A DNA stretch of 64,000 bases from Bacillus methanolicus MGA3. Its GTDB lineage: Bacteria > Bacillota > Bacilli > Bacillales > Cytobacillaceae. A program made the position numbers and the translations under genes. Of this stretch, positions 25,989 through 35,435 are shown piece after piece (the stretch's first letter is position 1; every line of letters begins with the position of its first letter). A model generated the notes under the pieces. That model made no database searches. It saw only the letters and a list, made by a program, of their open reading frames with translations, and was not told the DNA's origin. The stretch is from assembly GCF_000724485.1 (NCBI RefSeq), contig NZ_CP007739.1, positions 2,760,001 through 2,824,000 on the forward strand, written 5' to 3'.

Positions 25989-27182
25989 TTAACTTAATAC
26001 TTTTTTGATCCGTTCAATTGCCCAATCCAACTCTTCTTCGCTAATAACAAGCGGCGGCGCAAAACGAATAACCGTGTCATGAGTTTCTTTGCAAAGCAAT
26101 CCTTCATCTTTTAATTTCTCGCAATATTTGCGGGCGGATTCATGAAGCTCCACTCCAATAAATAAGCCGCGTCCGCGAATTTCTTTAATAACAGGATTTT
26201 TAATTTCCTGCAGCTTGCCGATGAAATACTTTCCAAGTTTTAATGAACGATCTGCAAGATTTTCATCCACTAAAACATTAAGCGAGGCTATTGAAACAGC
26301 ACAAGCCATCGGATTTCCGCCGAATGTTGATCCGTGGGAACCAGGAATAAATACTCCGAGCACCTCTTTGTTGGCAACCACGCAAGAAATTGGAAATACT
26401 CCTCCTCCTAAAGCTTTGCCGAGAATATACATATCTGGCTCAACATTTTCCCATTCACAAGCAAACATTTTTCCTGTACGTCCAAGACCGGTTTGAATTT
26501 CGTCAGCAATAAATAACACATTGTTCTCTTTGCAAACTTTAAAAGCTTGTTTTAAAAAGCCTTCCGGTGGAATAATGATCCCTGCTTCCCCTTGAATAGG
26601 TTCAATTAAAAACGCAGCTGTATTCGGTGTAATCGTTTTTTTCAATGCATCAATGTCACCGTAAGGGATTAATTTAATTCCAGGAAGCATTGGACCAAAG
26701 CCGCGTTTGTATTCTTCTTCAGAAGACAATGAGACAGCAGTCATTGTACGCCCATGAAAGTTTCCGGCACATGCGATAATTTCCGCCTGATTATCAGCGA
26801 CCCCTTTTACATCATAGGCCCAACGGCGCGCAGCTTTAATTGCAGTTTCTACAGCTTCCGCACCTGTATTCATTGGAAGAGCCATTACTTTATTTGTTAA
26901 TTTACAAACCTTTTCATACCATGGGCCAAGCTGGTCATTATGGAAAGCACGGGATGTAAGTGTTACTTTGTCAGCCTGGTCTTTTAGCGCTTGAATGATT
27001 TTTGGATGTCGATGCCCTTGATTCACCGCTGAATAAGCACTAAGCATATCCATATATTTATTGCCTTCAGGATCTTCCACCCAGACACCTTCTGCTTTCG
27101 AAATGACGATAGGGAGGGGATGGTAATTATTAGCACCATATTTTTCAGTCTGTTCAATTAAAAGTTCCGTTTTTGTCTTCAC
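25989..27182 (-). CDS. rocD: Ornithine aminotransferase
   Basis: 397 residues, a class III PLP aminotransferase converting ornithine and 2-oxoglutarate to glutamate semialdehyde and glutamate in arginine catabolism. [34 protein letters not shown] and the PLP lysine motif LGKALGGG are present. The ornithine-specific Tyr-rich N-terminus ([12 protein letters not shown]) identifies RocD. It stands alone here, not with rocE/rocF. No RocR or AhrC site was evident by eye. Confidence 0.95.
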   Translation of the reverse strand: MKTKTELLIEQTEKYGANNYHPLPIVISKAEGVWVEDPEGNKYMDMLSAYSAVNQGHRHPKIIQALKDQADKVTLTSRAFHNDQLGPWYEKVCKLTNKVMALPMNTGAEAVETAIKAARRWAYDVKGVADNQAEIIACAGNFHGRTMTAVSLSSEEEYKRGFGPMLPGIKLIPYGDIDALKKTITPNTAAFLIEPIQGEAGIIIPPEGFLKQAFKVCKENNVLFIADEIQTGLGRTGKMFACEWENVEPDMYILGKALGGGVFPISCVVANKEVLGVFIPGSHGSTFGGNPMACAVSIASLNVLVDENLADRSLKLGKYFIGKLQEIKNPVIKEIRGRGLFIGVELHESARKYCEKLKDEGLLCKETHDTVIRFAPPLVISEEELDWAIERIKKVLS

Positions 27183-27285
27183 TTTCTTTCCTCCAATTCT
27201 TGCGAAAATAGCGATTACATTTCCATTTTAACGGAGAAACTTCTGTGATAAAAGACTCCCCCTTTTTTACAAGTTTAATTAAAAA

Positions 27286-27446
27286 AGAGGACTGGCTCAA
27301 ACAACCATTCCCTGAAAGACACCTCGATAGATGATTCCTATAGAAAAGACACCGAATAAAAAGCAAAGGGCCAGACTCCTCCGATACAACATATAGACAA
27401 TATATTGTCATAGTTGGAGGAAATCAGACCCTTATGAATCAGCCTC
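27286..27446. repeat. Dispersed palindromic element, copy 1
   Basis: Outer arms AGAGGaCTGGCTCA and TGAATCAGCCTCT, and inner arms GGGCCAGACTCCTCC and GGAGGAAATCAGACCC, bracket a core of about 35 bases. The outer-to-inner left segment is longer than in other copies. It lies between rocD and yugI in an otherwise gene-free 290-base gap. See the copies at 30.9, 40.0, 49.4, 55.8 and 59.3 kb. Confidence 0.75.
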
Positions 27447-27475
27447 TAAATGAAAAACCGGAAATTCCTGCTTTC

Positions 27476-27880
27476 TTACCCTTTTATTAAATCATCGTGC
27501 TGGGATTGTTCAATCCACTCTTCAAGCTTTTCTTTTAGTGTATTAAATCCTTGTGAAGTGTCACTCTGAGTATACTGTTGAATCGCTGCTTGGCGCTTGC
27601 GCGGTTTTCTTCGTGCTGCAGCTGCCGGGGCAGAAGCCTCATCTGTTGCCCGGATCGATAGTCCGATTTTTCCTGCTTCTTCATCAACTGAAAGCACTTT
27701 TACTTTCACTTCGTCTCCGACCTTCAAATGCTCGTTCACATCTTTCACATAGCCGTGTGTGATTTCTGAAATATGGACTAACCCCTGGGTATTTTCATCC
27801 AACGCAATAAAAGCACCATATGGTTGAATTCCGGTAACCTTACCAGTCAATATACTTCCTACTTCAATTTTCTCAAACAT
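27476..27880 (-). CDS. yugI: S1 RNA-binding domain protein YugI (general stress protein 13)
   Basis: 134 residues. An S1 domain occupies about residues 6-76 (GSILTGKVTGIQPYGAFIAL, GLVHISEIT). A basic linker (RRKPRKRQ) and an acidic helical C-terminus follow. GSP13 proteins associate with ribosomes or RNA. It is upstream of the yugJ/pgi block and downstream of alaT as in B. subtilis. Confidence 0.93.
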   Translation of the reverse strand: MFEKIEVGSILTGKVTGIQPYGAFIALDENTQGLVHISEITHGYVKDVNEHLKVGDEVKVKVLSVDEEAGKIGLSIRATDEASAPAAAARRKPRKRQAAIQQYTQSDTSQGFNTLKEKLEEWIEQSQHDDLIKG

Positions 27881-27987
27881 AAAAACACTCCTAAAATTAG
27901 TTGTTTACCCATCCCTCTTATACGCAATAAAATATTATATCACATTTGGCGCCTATTATCAAAAATTGGATAATCATAAAGTTAAAT

Positions 27988-28015
27988 AAAAAGCGAGGCA
28001 GGAGCCTCGCTTTTT
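27988..28015 (-). terminator. Hairpin between alaT and yugI
   Basis: A perfect 12-bp stem AAAAAGCGAGGC/GCCTCGCTTTTT with an AGGA loop; the T5 tails allow termination in both directions. It is probably the end of the alaR-alaT transcript. Confidence 0.85.
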
Positions 28016-28107
28016 GGGAAATATTTTTCTTACCCATGAATAAAAAAGAGAAAGAATGGATATCCTTATTATATAAGGCTTTCTAGTATTCCCCCCTTTT
28101 TTATGCT

Positions 28108-28134
28108 GACAACCGAATTCGGTTGTCTTTTTTT
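28108..28134 (+). terminator. Orphan plus-oriented hairpin with T7
   Basis: GACAACCG-AATT-CGGTTGTC followed by seven Ts on the plus strand, 15 bases beyond the stop of the minus-strand alaT. The U-tract points away from alaT, so it would stop a rightward transcript, yet no plus-strand gene lies to its left. A short RNA from 28016-28127 is possible. Confidence 0.6.
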
Positions 28135-28148
28135 ATCGATTTTCTTTA

Positions 28149-29318
28149 TCAAAGACTATTTAGAAACCTTTTGATTCGCTTAATGGCCTCTTGAAGATGT
28201 TCCATCGAAGACGCATATGAACAGCGCACATGCCCTTCACCGCTTTCACCGAACACATTCCCAGGAACAACGGCTACTTTTTCCTTTATTAATAATTGCT
28301 CCGCAAACTGTTCTGAAGTCAACCCAGTACTTTCAATAGATGGAAAGGCATAAAAAGCGCCTCCCGGGATATGGCAATCCAAACCAATTTCATTTAGGGA
28401 TTGAACAAAATAATTGCGGCGTCTACGGTAACTTTTCTTCATTTCTTCTACATCATTTCTGCCATTTCTTAAGGCTTCTATTGCTGCATATTGCGCCATC
28501 GTTGGCGCACACATCATAGTATATTGATGAATTTTCAGCATTGCAGCCGATAATTCTTCCGGAGCGCACACAAATCCAAGCCGCCATCCAGTCATTGCAA
28601 AGCCTTTAGAAAAACCTGAAATTAACAGTGTCCTTTTTCTCATTTCTGGAATGGCTGCCATGCTGGTAAATTCTTCATCATACGAAAGTTCAGCATAAAT
28701 TTCGTCCGAGATAATCAAAAGATCGTATTTTTCCGCAATCCGGCCAATTTCCTCCAGATCGCTTTTCGACAACATTGTACCTGTCGGGTTATTCGGTGAA
28801 CAAATCATAATTGCCTTCGTTCTATCGCTGATTGCAGCCTCTATTTGGAAAGGCATGATCTTAAAGTCGTTCTCCTTTAAAGATTGAACATGAATTGGGG
28901 TTCCGCCGGCAAGGGTAACGAGCGGTGCATAGGAGACGAAGCTCGGTTCGACAACAATTACTTCATCTCCAGGGTCAATAATCGCTCTTAACGAGATGTC
29001 TAACGCCTGGCTCCCCCCGACCGTCACAATAATTTCTGTCTTTGGAGAATATTGAACACCAAAATATTTATACATATATTGGCTAATTTCTTCACGAAGC
29101 TCTAAGAGCCCCGCGTTAGCTGTATAAGATGTGTAACCTTGTTCAAGCGAAAGAATTGCCGCTTCCCTTACCGACCATGAAGTGACAAAATCCGGTTCTC
29201 CTACTCCGAGGGAGATGACACCTTCCATTCCGGCAGCCAGATCAAAAAAACGGCGGATTCCAGAAGGCTTAAGTTGATCAACTGTTTTTGACAAATATGT
29301 TTTCGTTTGTTCCATCAT
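28149..29318 (-). CDS. alaT: Alanine aminotransferase (AlaT)
   Basis: 389 residues of the class I/II aminotransferase family. The PLP-binding lysine lies in SGFSKGFAMTGWRLGF; SPNNPTGTMLS and DEIYAELSYD complete the fold. In B. subtilis AlaT (YugH) makes alanine from pyruvate under control of AlaR. The gene overlaps alaR by 4 bases (ATGA), so the pair is coupled. Confidence 0.9.
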   Translation of the reverse strand: MMEQTKTYLSKTVDQLKPSGIRRFFDLAAGMEGVISLGVGEPDFVTSWSVREAAILSLEQGYTSYTANAGLLELREEISQYMYKYFGVQYSPKTEIIVTVGGSQALDISLRAIIDPGDEVIVVEPSFVSYAPLVTLAGGTPIHVQSLKENDFKIMPFQIEAAISDRTKAIMICSPNNPTGTMLSKSDLEEIGRIAEKYDLLIISDEIYAELSYDEEFTSMAAIPEMRKRTLLISGFSKGFAMTGWRLGFVCAPEELSAAMLKIHQYTMMCAPTMAQYAAIEALRNGRNDVEEMKKSYRRRRNYFVQSLNEIGLDCHIPGGAFYAFPSIESTGLTSEQFAEQLLIKEKVAVVPGNVFGESGEGHVRCSYASSMEHLQEAIKRIKRFLNSL

Positions 29319-29815
29319 GGCGACACCACGATTCTTTTATCATCATCTGTTTGTTCAAAAATCGTTCCATCATGCTTATATTTTTTCAAGATAAAATGTG
29401 TGGTTGTAGAAATGACTGAATCCAAAGTTGACAGCTTCTCCGATACAAAACGAGCCACTTCATTCATTGAGCGTCCTTCAATAACAACAGAAAGATCATA
29501 GGCTCCTGACATTAAATAAACAGACTTTACCTCTTTAAACCGGTAAATTCGCTCAGCAACTTCGTCGAAGCCAACGCCTCGCTTTGGAGTAACCTTTACA
29601 TCGATCATGGCAGTTACCCCTTCATGCCCATCAACTTTTGACCAGTCAATGACAGTTGGATAGCTGACAATTACTTTTAATTCTTCCAATTTTGCAACAA
29701 TCTTATTCGTTTCTTCAGGGTCAAGACCCGCCATTTTTGATAGATCTTCAATCGAAATGCGCGCATTCTTTTCCAAGATCTCGACAACTTCCAGCTCTTT
29801 TTCAGTTAATTTCAT
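29315..29815 (-). CDS. alaR: Lrp/AsnC-type regulator AlaR
   Basis: 166 residues: an N-terminal HTH (LEKNARISIEDLSKMAGLDPEETNKIV) and a C-terminal RAM/ACT ligand domain (SVYLMSGAYDLSVVIEG). It is upstream of and overlaps alaT, which it activates in B. subtilis (YugG). It likely responds to alanine or related amino acids. Confidence 0.9.
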   Translation of the reverse strand: MKLTEKELEVVEILEKNARISIEDLSKMAGLDPEETNKIVAKLEELKVIVSYPTVIDWSKVDGHEGVTAMIDVKVTPKRGVGFDEVAERIYRFKEVKSVYLMSGAYDLSVVIEGRSMNEVARFVSEKLSTLDSVISTTTHFILKKYKHDGTIFEQTDDDKRIVVSP

Positions 29816-29979
29816 AGGAAACCCCTCTCAATCTATTCGTTGAAATAATTACATTATAGCAAAAATTCAGTTTTATATTGCAGTACCTTTTATTTATTTT
29901 CTATGAGTGGAGTTAAAAATTGAGGGAAAAATAAAGGACAGTTCTATATGAAAAGAAGTTTGCAGGAGTGAAGGTTAGA

Positions 29980-30807
29980 ATGAATAGATCCATTTTTAAA
30001 GACAGCAGGAACATTAATGGAATAGATGTTTATTATGAATATTATCGCAATGAGCAACCAAAAGAAACAATCGTATTGCTGCACGGTTTTCTTTCGTCTA
30101 CTTTCAGTTTTCGCAGACTGATTCCGCTGTTAAACGAAGATTTCAATGTAATCTCTGTGGATCTTCCCCCTTTCGGAAAAAGCGGAAAATCTTACAGTTT
30201 TATCTATTCTTATAAAAATATTGCACAAACAGTAATCAGTCTTTTAGAATCACTTGATATTAGCAAGGTAACTGTGATCGGCCATTCCATGGGAGGGCAA
30301 ATTTCCCTAAAAATTGTCTCGCTCCGTCCAGATTTAGCCCAAAAAGCAATTCTGCTTTGCAGCTCTGCTTATTTGAAGCGTTCAAAACTGCCGCTGATTT
30401 TATCAAGCTACATTCCTTATTTTCATTTATATGTAAAACTATGGCTCATCAGGTCAGGGGTAAGGTATAACTTGCAGCAAGTGGTGTATGATCACTCATT
30501 AATTGATGAGGAAATGATGTACGGCTACATGAAGCCGTTCTTAGAGGAAGATATCTTCAAAGCATTAACAAGGATGATCAGAGACAGGGAAGGCGACCTT
30601 CATTCAACCGCCTTAAAGAAAATTGAAACCCCATGCTTATTAATTTGGGGCGAGCATGATAAAGTGGTTCCTCTTACTGTAGGAAAAAGGCTGACAAACG
30701 AATTAAAGAATTCTAAGCTTGTTGTTCTAAAAAATGCAGGGCACCTTTTGCCGGAGGAACGACCGGAAGAAGTGCATCAACATATTAAAGAATTTATTTT
30801 TAACTAA
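29980..30807 (+). CDS. yugF: Alpha/beta hydrolase YugF
   Basis: 275 residues. The alpha/beta-hydrolase motifs are HGFLSSTFSF (oxyanion loop), nucleophile elbow GHSMGGQ, acid Asp in WGEHDKVVP, and the catalytic His in NAGHLLPEERPEEV. It may be an esterase or lipase of unknown substrate. ATG 29980 is chosen; GGAG is 11 bases upstream, and a GTG at 29968 is an alternative. Divergent from alaR, as in B. subtilis. Confidence 0.88.
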   Translation: MNRSIFKDSRNINGIDVYYEYYRNEQPKETIVLLHGFLSSTFSFRRLIPLLNEDFNVISVDLPPFGKSGKSYSFIYSYKNIAQTVISLLESLDISKVTVIGHSMGGQISLKIVSLRPDLAQKAILLCSSAYLKRSKLPLILSSYIPYFHLYVKLWLIRSGVRYNLQQVVYDHSLIDEEMMYGYMKPFLEEDIFKALTRMIRDREGDLHSTALKKIETPCLLIWGEHDKVVPLTVGKRLTNELKNSKLVVLKNAGHLLPEERPEEVHQHIKEFIFN

Positions 30808-30864
30808 ATTGATTTTTTATGCTTATACATGTATTTGCGTATAACAGCTGAATTTTTCCGTCGG

Positions 30865-30932
30865 GGTTGACTCAAAAGGAAAGGGCCAGACCCCTCAAAA
30901 CTAAGGGAGTCAGGCCCATATGAGACAGCCTC
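30865..30932. repeat. Dispersed palindromic element, copy 2
   Basis: A short version: GGTTGACTCA...GGGCCAGACCCCTC and GGGAGTCAGGCCC...TGAGACAGCCTC with almost no core. It sits 8 bases from the terC stop codon and may serve as its terminator. Confidence 0.8.
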
Positions 30933-30940
30933 GTTTTTCG

Positions 30941-31720
30941 TTATGAAGCCTTTGTTTCTTTTTCAATGGACGGTTTTTCTTTAGAAAAGATCCATCCGCA
31001 AGCTGCAATCAGGATTAAAATGACATAGAAAGTAATTTTCCATTCAGGTGATTTTGCAAAATTTTCAGGCAACACACTAAGTGCGGGATGGGATAAAGTA
31101 TAGACAGCCAGCTTAACGCCCACCCATCCGACAATGAGAAACGCAGCAATTTCTAAACCTGGACGCTTTTGCAGCAATTCAACAAAGATATTTGCCGCAA
31201 ATCTTATAATAACTAAACCGATCATTCCACCTGCAAAGATTACAAGAAACTTTCCTCCGTCCAATCCTCCGATATGTGGAATCGGAGTGTTTGGCAAAGT
31301 TACAGCAAGTGCAACTGCAGCTAATATGGAATCTACCGCAAATGCAATGTCTGCTAATTCCACTTTAAAAACAGTCGTCCAAAATCCAGAGGATTTTTTA
31401 ACCTCTTTCTGATCCTCCTGATTGGTTTTTCCTTTTAAAACTTTACGGAAAATATGATTAATTGCCATAAATAACAGATAAATCGCACCGATTGCCTGAA
31501 CCTGCCATACATCAACAAGAAACGAGATTGCAAATAGCGATGTGAACCGGAAAACAAACGCGCCGGCAAGCCCATAAAATAACGCTTTTTTCCGTTCCTC
31601 TTCTGGCAAATGTTTTACCATAATCGCCAGCACCAATGCATTATCGGCTGCCAAAAGCCCTTCTAAAGCAACAAGCACAACTAAAACCCATCCGTATTCC
31701 ATTAACAGCGATAAATCCAT
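30941..31720 (-). CDS. ykoY: TerC-family membrane protein, manganese exporter type (YkoY-like)
   Basis: 259 residues with seven or more membrane helices and the TerC motifs ALEGLLAADNALVLAIM and ELADIAFAVDSILAAVA, whose acidic residues bind metal. YkoY/Alx-type proteins export manganese or load it onto exported enzymes. Assignment is reinforced by the yybP-ykoY manganese riboswitch directly upstream. A GGAGG site lies before the ATG at 31720. Confidence 0.9.
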   Translation of the reverse strand: MDLSLLMEYGWVLVVLVALEGLLAADNALVLAIMVKHLPEEERKKALFYGLAGAFVFRFTSLFAISFLVDVWQVQAIGAIYLLFMAINHIFRKVLKGKTNQEDQKEVKKSSGFWTTVFKVELADIAFAVDSILAAVALAVTLPNTPIPHIGGLDGGKFLVIFAGGMIGLVIIRFAANIFVELLQKRPGLEIAAFLIVGWVGVKLAVYTLSHPALSVLPENFAKSPEWKITFYVILILIAACGWIFSKEKPSIEKETKAS

Positions 31721-31783
31721 GTAGAGTATCCTCCTTTGTAACTATTATTTTTTCAAAAATCCCTTCATGCCTTTTCATGATGC

Positions 31784-31940
31784 AAAAAGGCCTTTACCAA
31801 GATCCGGTAAAGGCCTCAAAAATATAAAAAGACCTTTACCGCGCAGTAAAGGTCTTGCTAGCAACGTATCATGTTGCCAATAAAGCCGGAGATATGAATC
31901 TCGAAATGACGACTTTATTGTACAGCTACTCCCCTTTAAA
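31784..31940 (-). promoter_or_regulatory. yybP-ykoY manganese riboswitch with two tandem terminators
   Basis: Read on the minus strand from about 31940, the hallmark AAAGGGGAGTAGC is followed by the paired-helix region with GAGATTC..ATCTCCGGC and the GCAACATGATACGTTGC arm of the aptamer. It ends at GCTAGCAAGACC. A perfect terminator (31826-31856, GACCTTTAC stem and T5) overlaps the aptamer end. A second one (31784-31816, AAAAAGGCCTTTACC stem) follows. Mn2+ binding should favour read-through into the TerC gene. The doubled terminator is less usual. Confidence 0.92.
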
Positions 31941-32048
31941 AGAAAATATTTGATTATTTTAACTCTATAATGAAGTTTCAAAAATGTCAACCATTATTTT
32001 TGCACATGTTGCGTCAAGACTTATTAAGATTCTCTGTGTAATTCGAAT

Positions 32049-32612
32049 TTACTGTTCACCTTGTTTGTCGTCTTGGGCTTTTTTCTGTTCTGTTTGTCCT
32101 TTGTCCATAGAAATTTTTCCACACGCAATCCTAGATCCTGAGTCTCCAGCAGGCTGAGTCATCCCATCATCTTTTCCTTCGTGTATGACAATTGAAGTTC
32201 CCTCCTTCGTAAACAAGGAAGTTTTTCCATTTTGCAATGTAATCTGCGGAGCCATGATTTCGGCCTTAACCTTTCCGTCATCTTCAACAATCAAATTTGG
32301 AAGATCTCCGGCATGAGATCCTTTCGGATGCAGCAAGCCATGCTGTTTATTATCAGGATTAAAATGATTGCCAGCGGATTTAAAATCTGGCGGCTCACAT
32401 TTGCCTGTTTCATGAATGTGCATTGCATGCTCACCTGGTGGAAGCCCATCAAGATTAACCTTCAATTTAACCCCTGAAGCCTGTTCCGTTATTTTTATTT
32501 TTCCAAGCGAATCGCCTACGGTGTTGAACATTTCAACGTCAACACTTTTAGGATTCTCCTCTGCACATCCCACCAAAAGGAACACTAGAATGATCATCCG
32601 TCCTATTTTCAT
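32049..32612 (-). CDS. sodC: Superoxide dismutase-like lipoprotein (Cu/Zn family)
   Basis: 187 residues. A lipoprotein signal peptide ends at LVGC, so the mature protein sits on the outer face of the membrane. The Cu/Zn-SOD fold shows metal-ligand histidines in [28 protein letters not shown] and [10 protein letters not shown], and the C-terminal RIACG disulphide cysteine. The ligand set seems complete. A charged Gln/Lys-rich tail follows. It resembles YojM of B. subtilis. Confidence 0.92.
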   Translation of the reverse strand: MKIGRMIILVFLLVGCAEENPKSVDVEMFNTVGDSLGKIKITEQASGVKLKVNLDGLPPGEHAMHIHETGKCEPPDFKSAGNHFNPDNKQHGLLHPKGSHAGDLPNLIVEDDGKVKAEIMAPQITLQNGKTSLFTKEGTSIVIHEGKDDGMTQPAGDSGSRIACGKISMDKGQTEQKKAQDDKQGEQ

Positions 32613-32707
32613 GCGAATTTTCCTCCATTAAGGCAATTTGTCTCTATTTTTGCCATATTCATAAATGCTTAAACAAACTCCCACCTGCCATTTGCAGGAT
32701 AAAAAAA

Positions 32708-32728
32708 GAACAGCTTATTTAGCTGTTC
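32708..32728 (-). terminator. Terminator overlapping the end of the small membrane protein gene
   Basis: GAACAGCT-TATTT-AGCTGTTC; the stop codon of the 70-residue protein is within the hairpin, and T7 follows on the minus strand. Confidence 0.8.
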
Positions 32729-32927
32729 CATTTTGATCATTCTGTTCTAATATTCGTTTTTCCAGTTCTTTGCTCTTTTCTGCTTCCTTCCTGGAATGGA
32801 TGACGATGATGCGAAATGTAATAATGCATGCAATAAAAAAGATCATAAAAGAAATTGCAGCCGGTATATACTCTGACTTATCTTCCGGGAAATATAAAAA
32901 CAGTGATAAAACGTACCATTGAATCAT
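32715..32927 (-). CDS. Small single-span membrane protein, unknown function
   Basis: 70 residues. After a short N-terminal hydrophobic stretch (WYVLSLFLYF) comes a strong transmembrane helix (AAISFMIFFIACIITFRIIV). A charged coiled-coil-like tail (KEAEKSKELEKRI) follows. AGGAAG precedes the ATG. I recognise no family. Its own terminator supports it as an expressed gene. Confidence 0.65.
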   Translation of the reverse strand: MIQWYVLSLFLYFPEDKSEYIPAAISFMIFFIACIITFRIIVIHSRKEAEKSKELEKRILEQNDQNGTAK

Positions 32928-33052
32928 ATCGTTTCTTCCTTTCTGCTATATTAGCAGTGGTTCATCAACATATTATAACAATTTTTTTTGACTTCACCAA
33001 CTGTTAAAGAGCAGACTACATTCATTTTCCCGGCGTGCAACTCAAATTTTCA

Positions 33053-33640
33053 TTATTTTAAAACGGTAATTTTTTCAATAACTACGTCTTCTTTTGGTTT
33101 GTCATTAGGCCCCGTTGGAGTGTTAGCGATTTTATCCACAACATCCATACCTTCTATAACCTGTCCAAAAACAGTATGGCGAAAATCAAGCCATGGTGTT
33201 CCACCATTTTCATAAGCTTCAATAATTTCCTTTGGATAGCCCGCTTGTTCCATCTGGCTCTTCAGGCCCGGATCGACTGAGCTGTTCTGAACAATAAAAA
33301 ATTGGCTTCCGTTCGTATTCGGACCTGCATTTGCCATTGATAATGCACCGCGGATATTAAATAACCGATCTGAGAACTCATCTTCAAAAGGATGGCCATA
33401 AATACTCTCTCCTCCGGTTCCGTTTCCTTTTGGATCCCCTCCCTGAATCATAAAATCTTTAATGACACGATGAAAGATTAAGCCGTTATAATAGCCGTTT
33501 TCGCTGTGGGTAATAAAGTTTTCTACAGTTTTTGGGGCATATTCAGGAAAAAGCTTGATTTTAATTGCCCCCATGGAAGTTTCCATTTCCACTAATCTTT
33601 CATTTTCCAAAACTTCTTTTGATAACTGAGGATAAGCCAC
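33053..33640 (-). CDS. Cyclophilin-type peptidyl-prolyl isomerase
   Basis: 195 residues from a GTG at 33640. Cyclophilin motifs are clear: [19 protein letters not shown] (catalytic Arg), [14 protein letters not shown], and [14 protein letters not shown]. It is longer than the 143-residue cytosolic PpiB and carries the insertion ([19 protein letters not shown]) seen in exported Bacillus homologues, which are lipoproteins. The signal peptide is found in another frame just upstream (33641-33801). As written, the product would be cytosolic; see the finding on the possible frameshift. Confidence 0.9.
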   Translation of the reverse strand: MAYPQLSKEVLENERLVEMETSMGAIKIKLFPEYAPKTVENFITHSENGYYNGLIFHRVIKDFMIQGGDPKGNGTGGESIYGHPFEDEFSDRLFNIRGALSMANAGPNTNGSQFFIVQNSSVDPGLKSQMEQAGYPKEIIEAYENGGTPWLDFRHTVFGQVIEGMDVVDKIANTPTGPNDKPKEDVVIEKITVLK

Positions 33641-33801
33641 TTTTCCATTCCCTTCTTTCTTTTCAGTTTTATTGCTGTCTTGTGTTTGGGACCATCTGTT
33701 TTATTTTCAAGGGGGTTTTTAATCCCTTTTAGAACTAAGTCCCCACATGCGGCCAATAATAGCACAACAATAAATAAATAATCAACTAATCGCAGCCTCA
33801 T
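33592..33801 (-). pseudogene. Detached lipoprotein signal peptide frame of the cyclophilin
   Basis: The first codons give MRLRLVDYLFIVVLLLAACG, a good lipoprotein leader with lipobox LAAC, then a polar linker ENKTDGPK. Past that point the frame becomes implausible (lysine-rich) and overlaps the cyclophilin. The cyclophilin frame is open from about 33693 and reads a linker [17 protein letters not shown] before the isomerase domain. One indel between about 33650 and 33693 would join the two into a normal exported lipoprotein isomerase. This could be mutation, assembly error or recoding. Confidence 0.55.
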
Positions 33802-33896
33802 ATTTCATTACATTTGCACTAAAATTTAAAGACAATCTCCTTTCTTTAACAAATTACTGTTTGTTAAACTAAGAAATATGGAAGGAGTGAAAACTG

Positions 33897-34292
33897 ATGA
33901 ACGAACTAAAAATTGGTGATAAAGTTACCGCCATCTATAAAACGGGCAAATATATCGGTGAAATAACTGATATCCGTCCCCAGCATTTTTTAGTCAGAAT
34001 TTTGGCGGTCCTAAAACATCCAATGCAAGGGGACTTGCATCAACCGAAAGAAGCAGAAGTTGTTTTTTTTCACGAACGACGCGCCCTCGCATACAGGGAA
34101 CAAACAAACGTACCAAAGCAAATGGTCAAGCTATATGTCGGTGAAATACCTGATTATACAGATTCATTAAAAGCAGCAGTAGAGAAAATGAAAGAAGAAC
34201 TGCTTGAGGACGGATCTGCCTGGGCACAGCGAAGCTTAAAAAATATTGAGACATTAGAAAAAGACTATTTTAAATCTTTGTTCCTGGATTGA
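33897..34292 (+). CDS. kapB: Kinase-associated protein B (KapB)
   Basis: 131 residues with an N-terminal SH3-like segment ([22 protein letters not shown]) and the family core [19 protein letters not shown]...[16 protein letters not shown]. In B. subtilis KapB is needed for KinB signalling into the sporulation phosphorelay. No kinB is adjacent here, and no lipoprotein signal is seen. GGAGTG precedes the ATG. Confidence 0.92.
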   Translation: MNELKIGDKVTAIYKTGKYIGEITDIRPQHFLVRILAVLKHPMQGDLHQPKEAEVVFFHERRALAYREQTNVPKQMVKLYVGEIPDYTDSLKAAVEKMKEELLEDGSAWAQRSLKNIETLEKDYFKSLFLD

Positions 34293-34376
34293 TCTGTATT
34301 CTTTTAGGAGCTTTTACAAAATCCGCTCAATTTCCGCTGCAAATATGGCTTCCCGATGCGCTGGAAGCCCCTTTGC

Positions 34377-34760
34377 TTAATTTTTTTTGATTATTGCTAC
34401 TGTACACCTCGAGATACAAATAAGTTTTTCCTGTTCATCAACAATTTTGATGTCCCAAACCATTGTTGTTTTGCCTCTATGTAATACCTGTCCATGTGCG
34501 GTAACGAACCCATCTGTTTTTGGGCGCACATGATTGGCGTTAATTTCAAGTCCGGCAACTGCCTCTGTTTCCTTATCCACAAGTTCATATGCTCCAATAC
34601 TGGCAACAGTTTCCGCCAGAGCAACAGAGGCTCCTCCATGAAGTAATCCAAATGGTTGTTTTGTCCGTTCGTCAACGGGCATCGTCGCTGTTACTTTGCC
34701 TTTTTCAAGCGTGGTAATCTGAATTCCTAATGCATGAATTAAAGTATTTTTCATCTCCAC
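34377..34760 (-). CDS. yuxO: Hotdog-fold thioesterase (YuxO/PaaI type)
   Basis: 127 residues of the PaaI-like hotdog thioesterase family. The [14 protein letters not shown] motif carries the catalytic Glu/His region; [12 protein letters not shown] and the final strand are typical. B. subtilis YuxO is related to 1,4-dihydroxy-2-naphthoyl-CoA hydrolase for menaquinone synthesis. Start is GTG at 34760 after AGGAGGG. comA, its neighbour in B. subtilis, is missing here. Confidence 0.85.
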   Translation of the reverse strand: MEMKNTLIHALGIQITTLEKGKVTATMPVDERTKQPFGLLHGGASVALAETVASIGAYELVDKETEAVAGLEINANHVRPKTDGFVTAHGQVLHRGKTTMVWDIKIVDEQEKLICISRCTVAIIKKN

Positions 34761-34829
34761 TTCAATTCCCTCCTAATTTTGGTGAGAGTTATCAGATTCA
34801 GTAATATTGCCATCAATCAAAATATCTCT

Positions 34830-35435
34830 TTAAAAGGACTGCTCGTACATTTTCTGCTTTCTTTTCTTATATATCTTTACAATCACGAAAATAGTAAAAG
34901 AAATCCCAACAAAGATTAGAAATTCTTTTCCATAATGCATAATTGCATCGATATGATCCCCAAATAAATATCCCAATGTGAAAACGACTGACAACCACAT
35001 GAAAGCTCCAATATAAGCAAAAAAAGCAAATGCCTTAAACGACAGCCTGCTGGAGCCATATATAAATGGAACAAAATTCCGAACCCCTGGCAAAAAGTAG
35101 CTGAATAAAAGAGAGTAAGAATGATATTTTTCTATTAGATTCAAAGAAACTGAAATGGAATGGGCAAACGTCTTCCACTTTTCTAAAAAACGAAGCAATG
35201 GCCTCCCTAAAAAACGACCTAATAAATAAATTGTAGTTAACGCAAACAAAATTCCTGCATATGTAACAGTGAAAGTTAAGAATGGATTAAAAACTTTCAT
35301 GGAAGCAGCGAAACCGACTGTCATAATAATTACTTCATTAGGGACCGGCATTCCAAATATCCCTAGCCATAGCCAGAAAAAAAGCCCGATATATCTGCCT
35401 TCTTCAATGATATTTAAAATAAAATCAAGATCCAT
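34830..35435 (-). CDS. DedA/SNARE-associated family membrane protein
   Basis: 201 residues with four to five membrane helices. DedA hallmarks are FGMPVPNEVIIM, FLGRPLLRFLEKW, and FSYFLPGVRNFVPFIYG with the conserved Arg. Family members influence membrane lipid scrambling (for example PetA- or UptA-like undecaprenyl-phosphate flipping) and proton-driven transport. GGAGGAAC precedes the ATG. Specific role unknown. Confidence 0.9.
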   Translation of the reverse strand: MDLDFILNIIEEGRYIGLFFWLWLGIFGMPVPNEVIIMTVGFAASMKVFNPFLTFTVTYAGILFALTTIYLLGRFLGRPLLRFLEKWKTFAHSISVSLNLIEKYHSYSLLFSYFLPGVRNFVPFIYGSSRLSFKAFAFFAYIGAFMWLSVVFTLGYLFGDHIDAIMHYGKEFLIFVGISFTIFVIVKIYKKRKQKMYEQSF

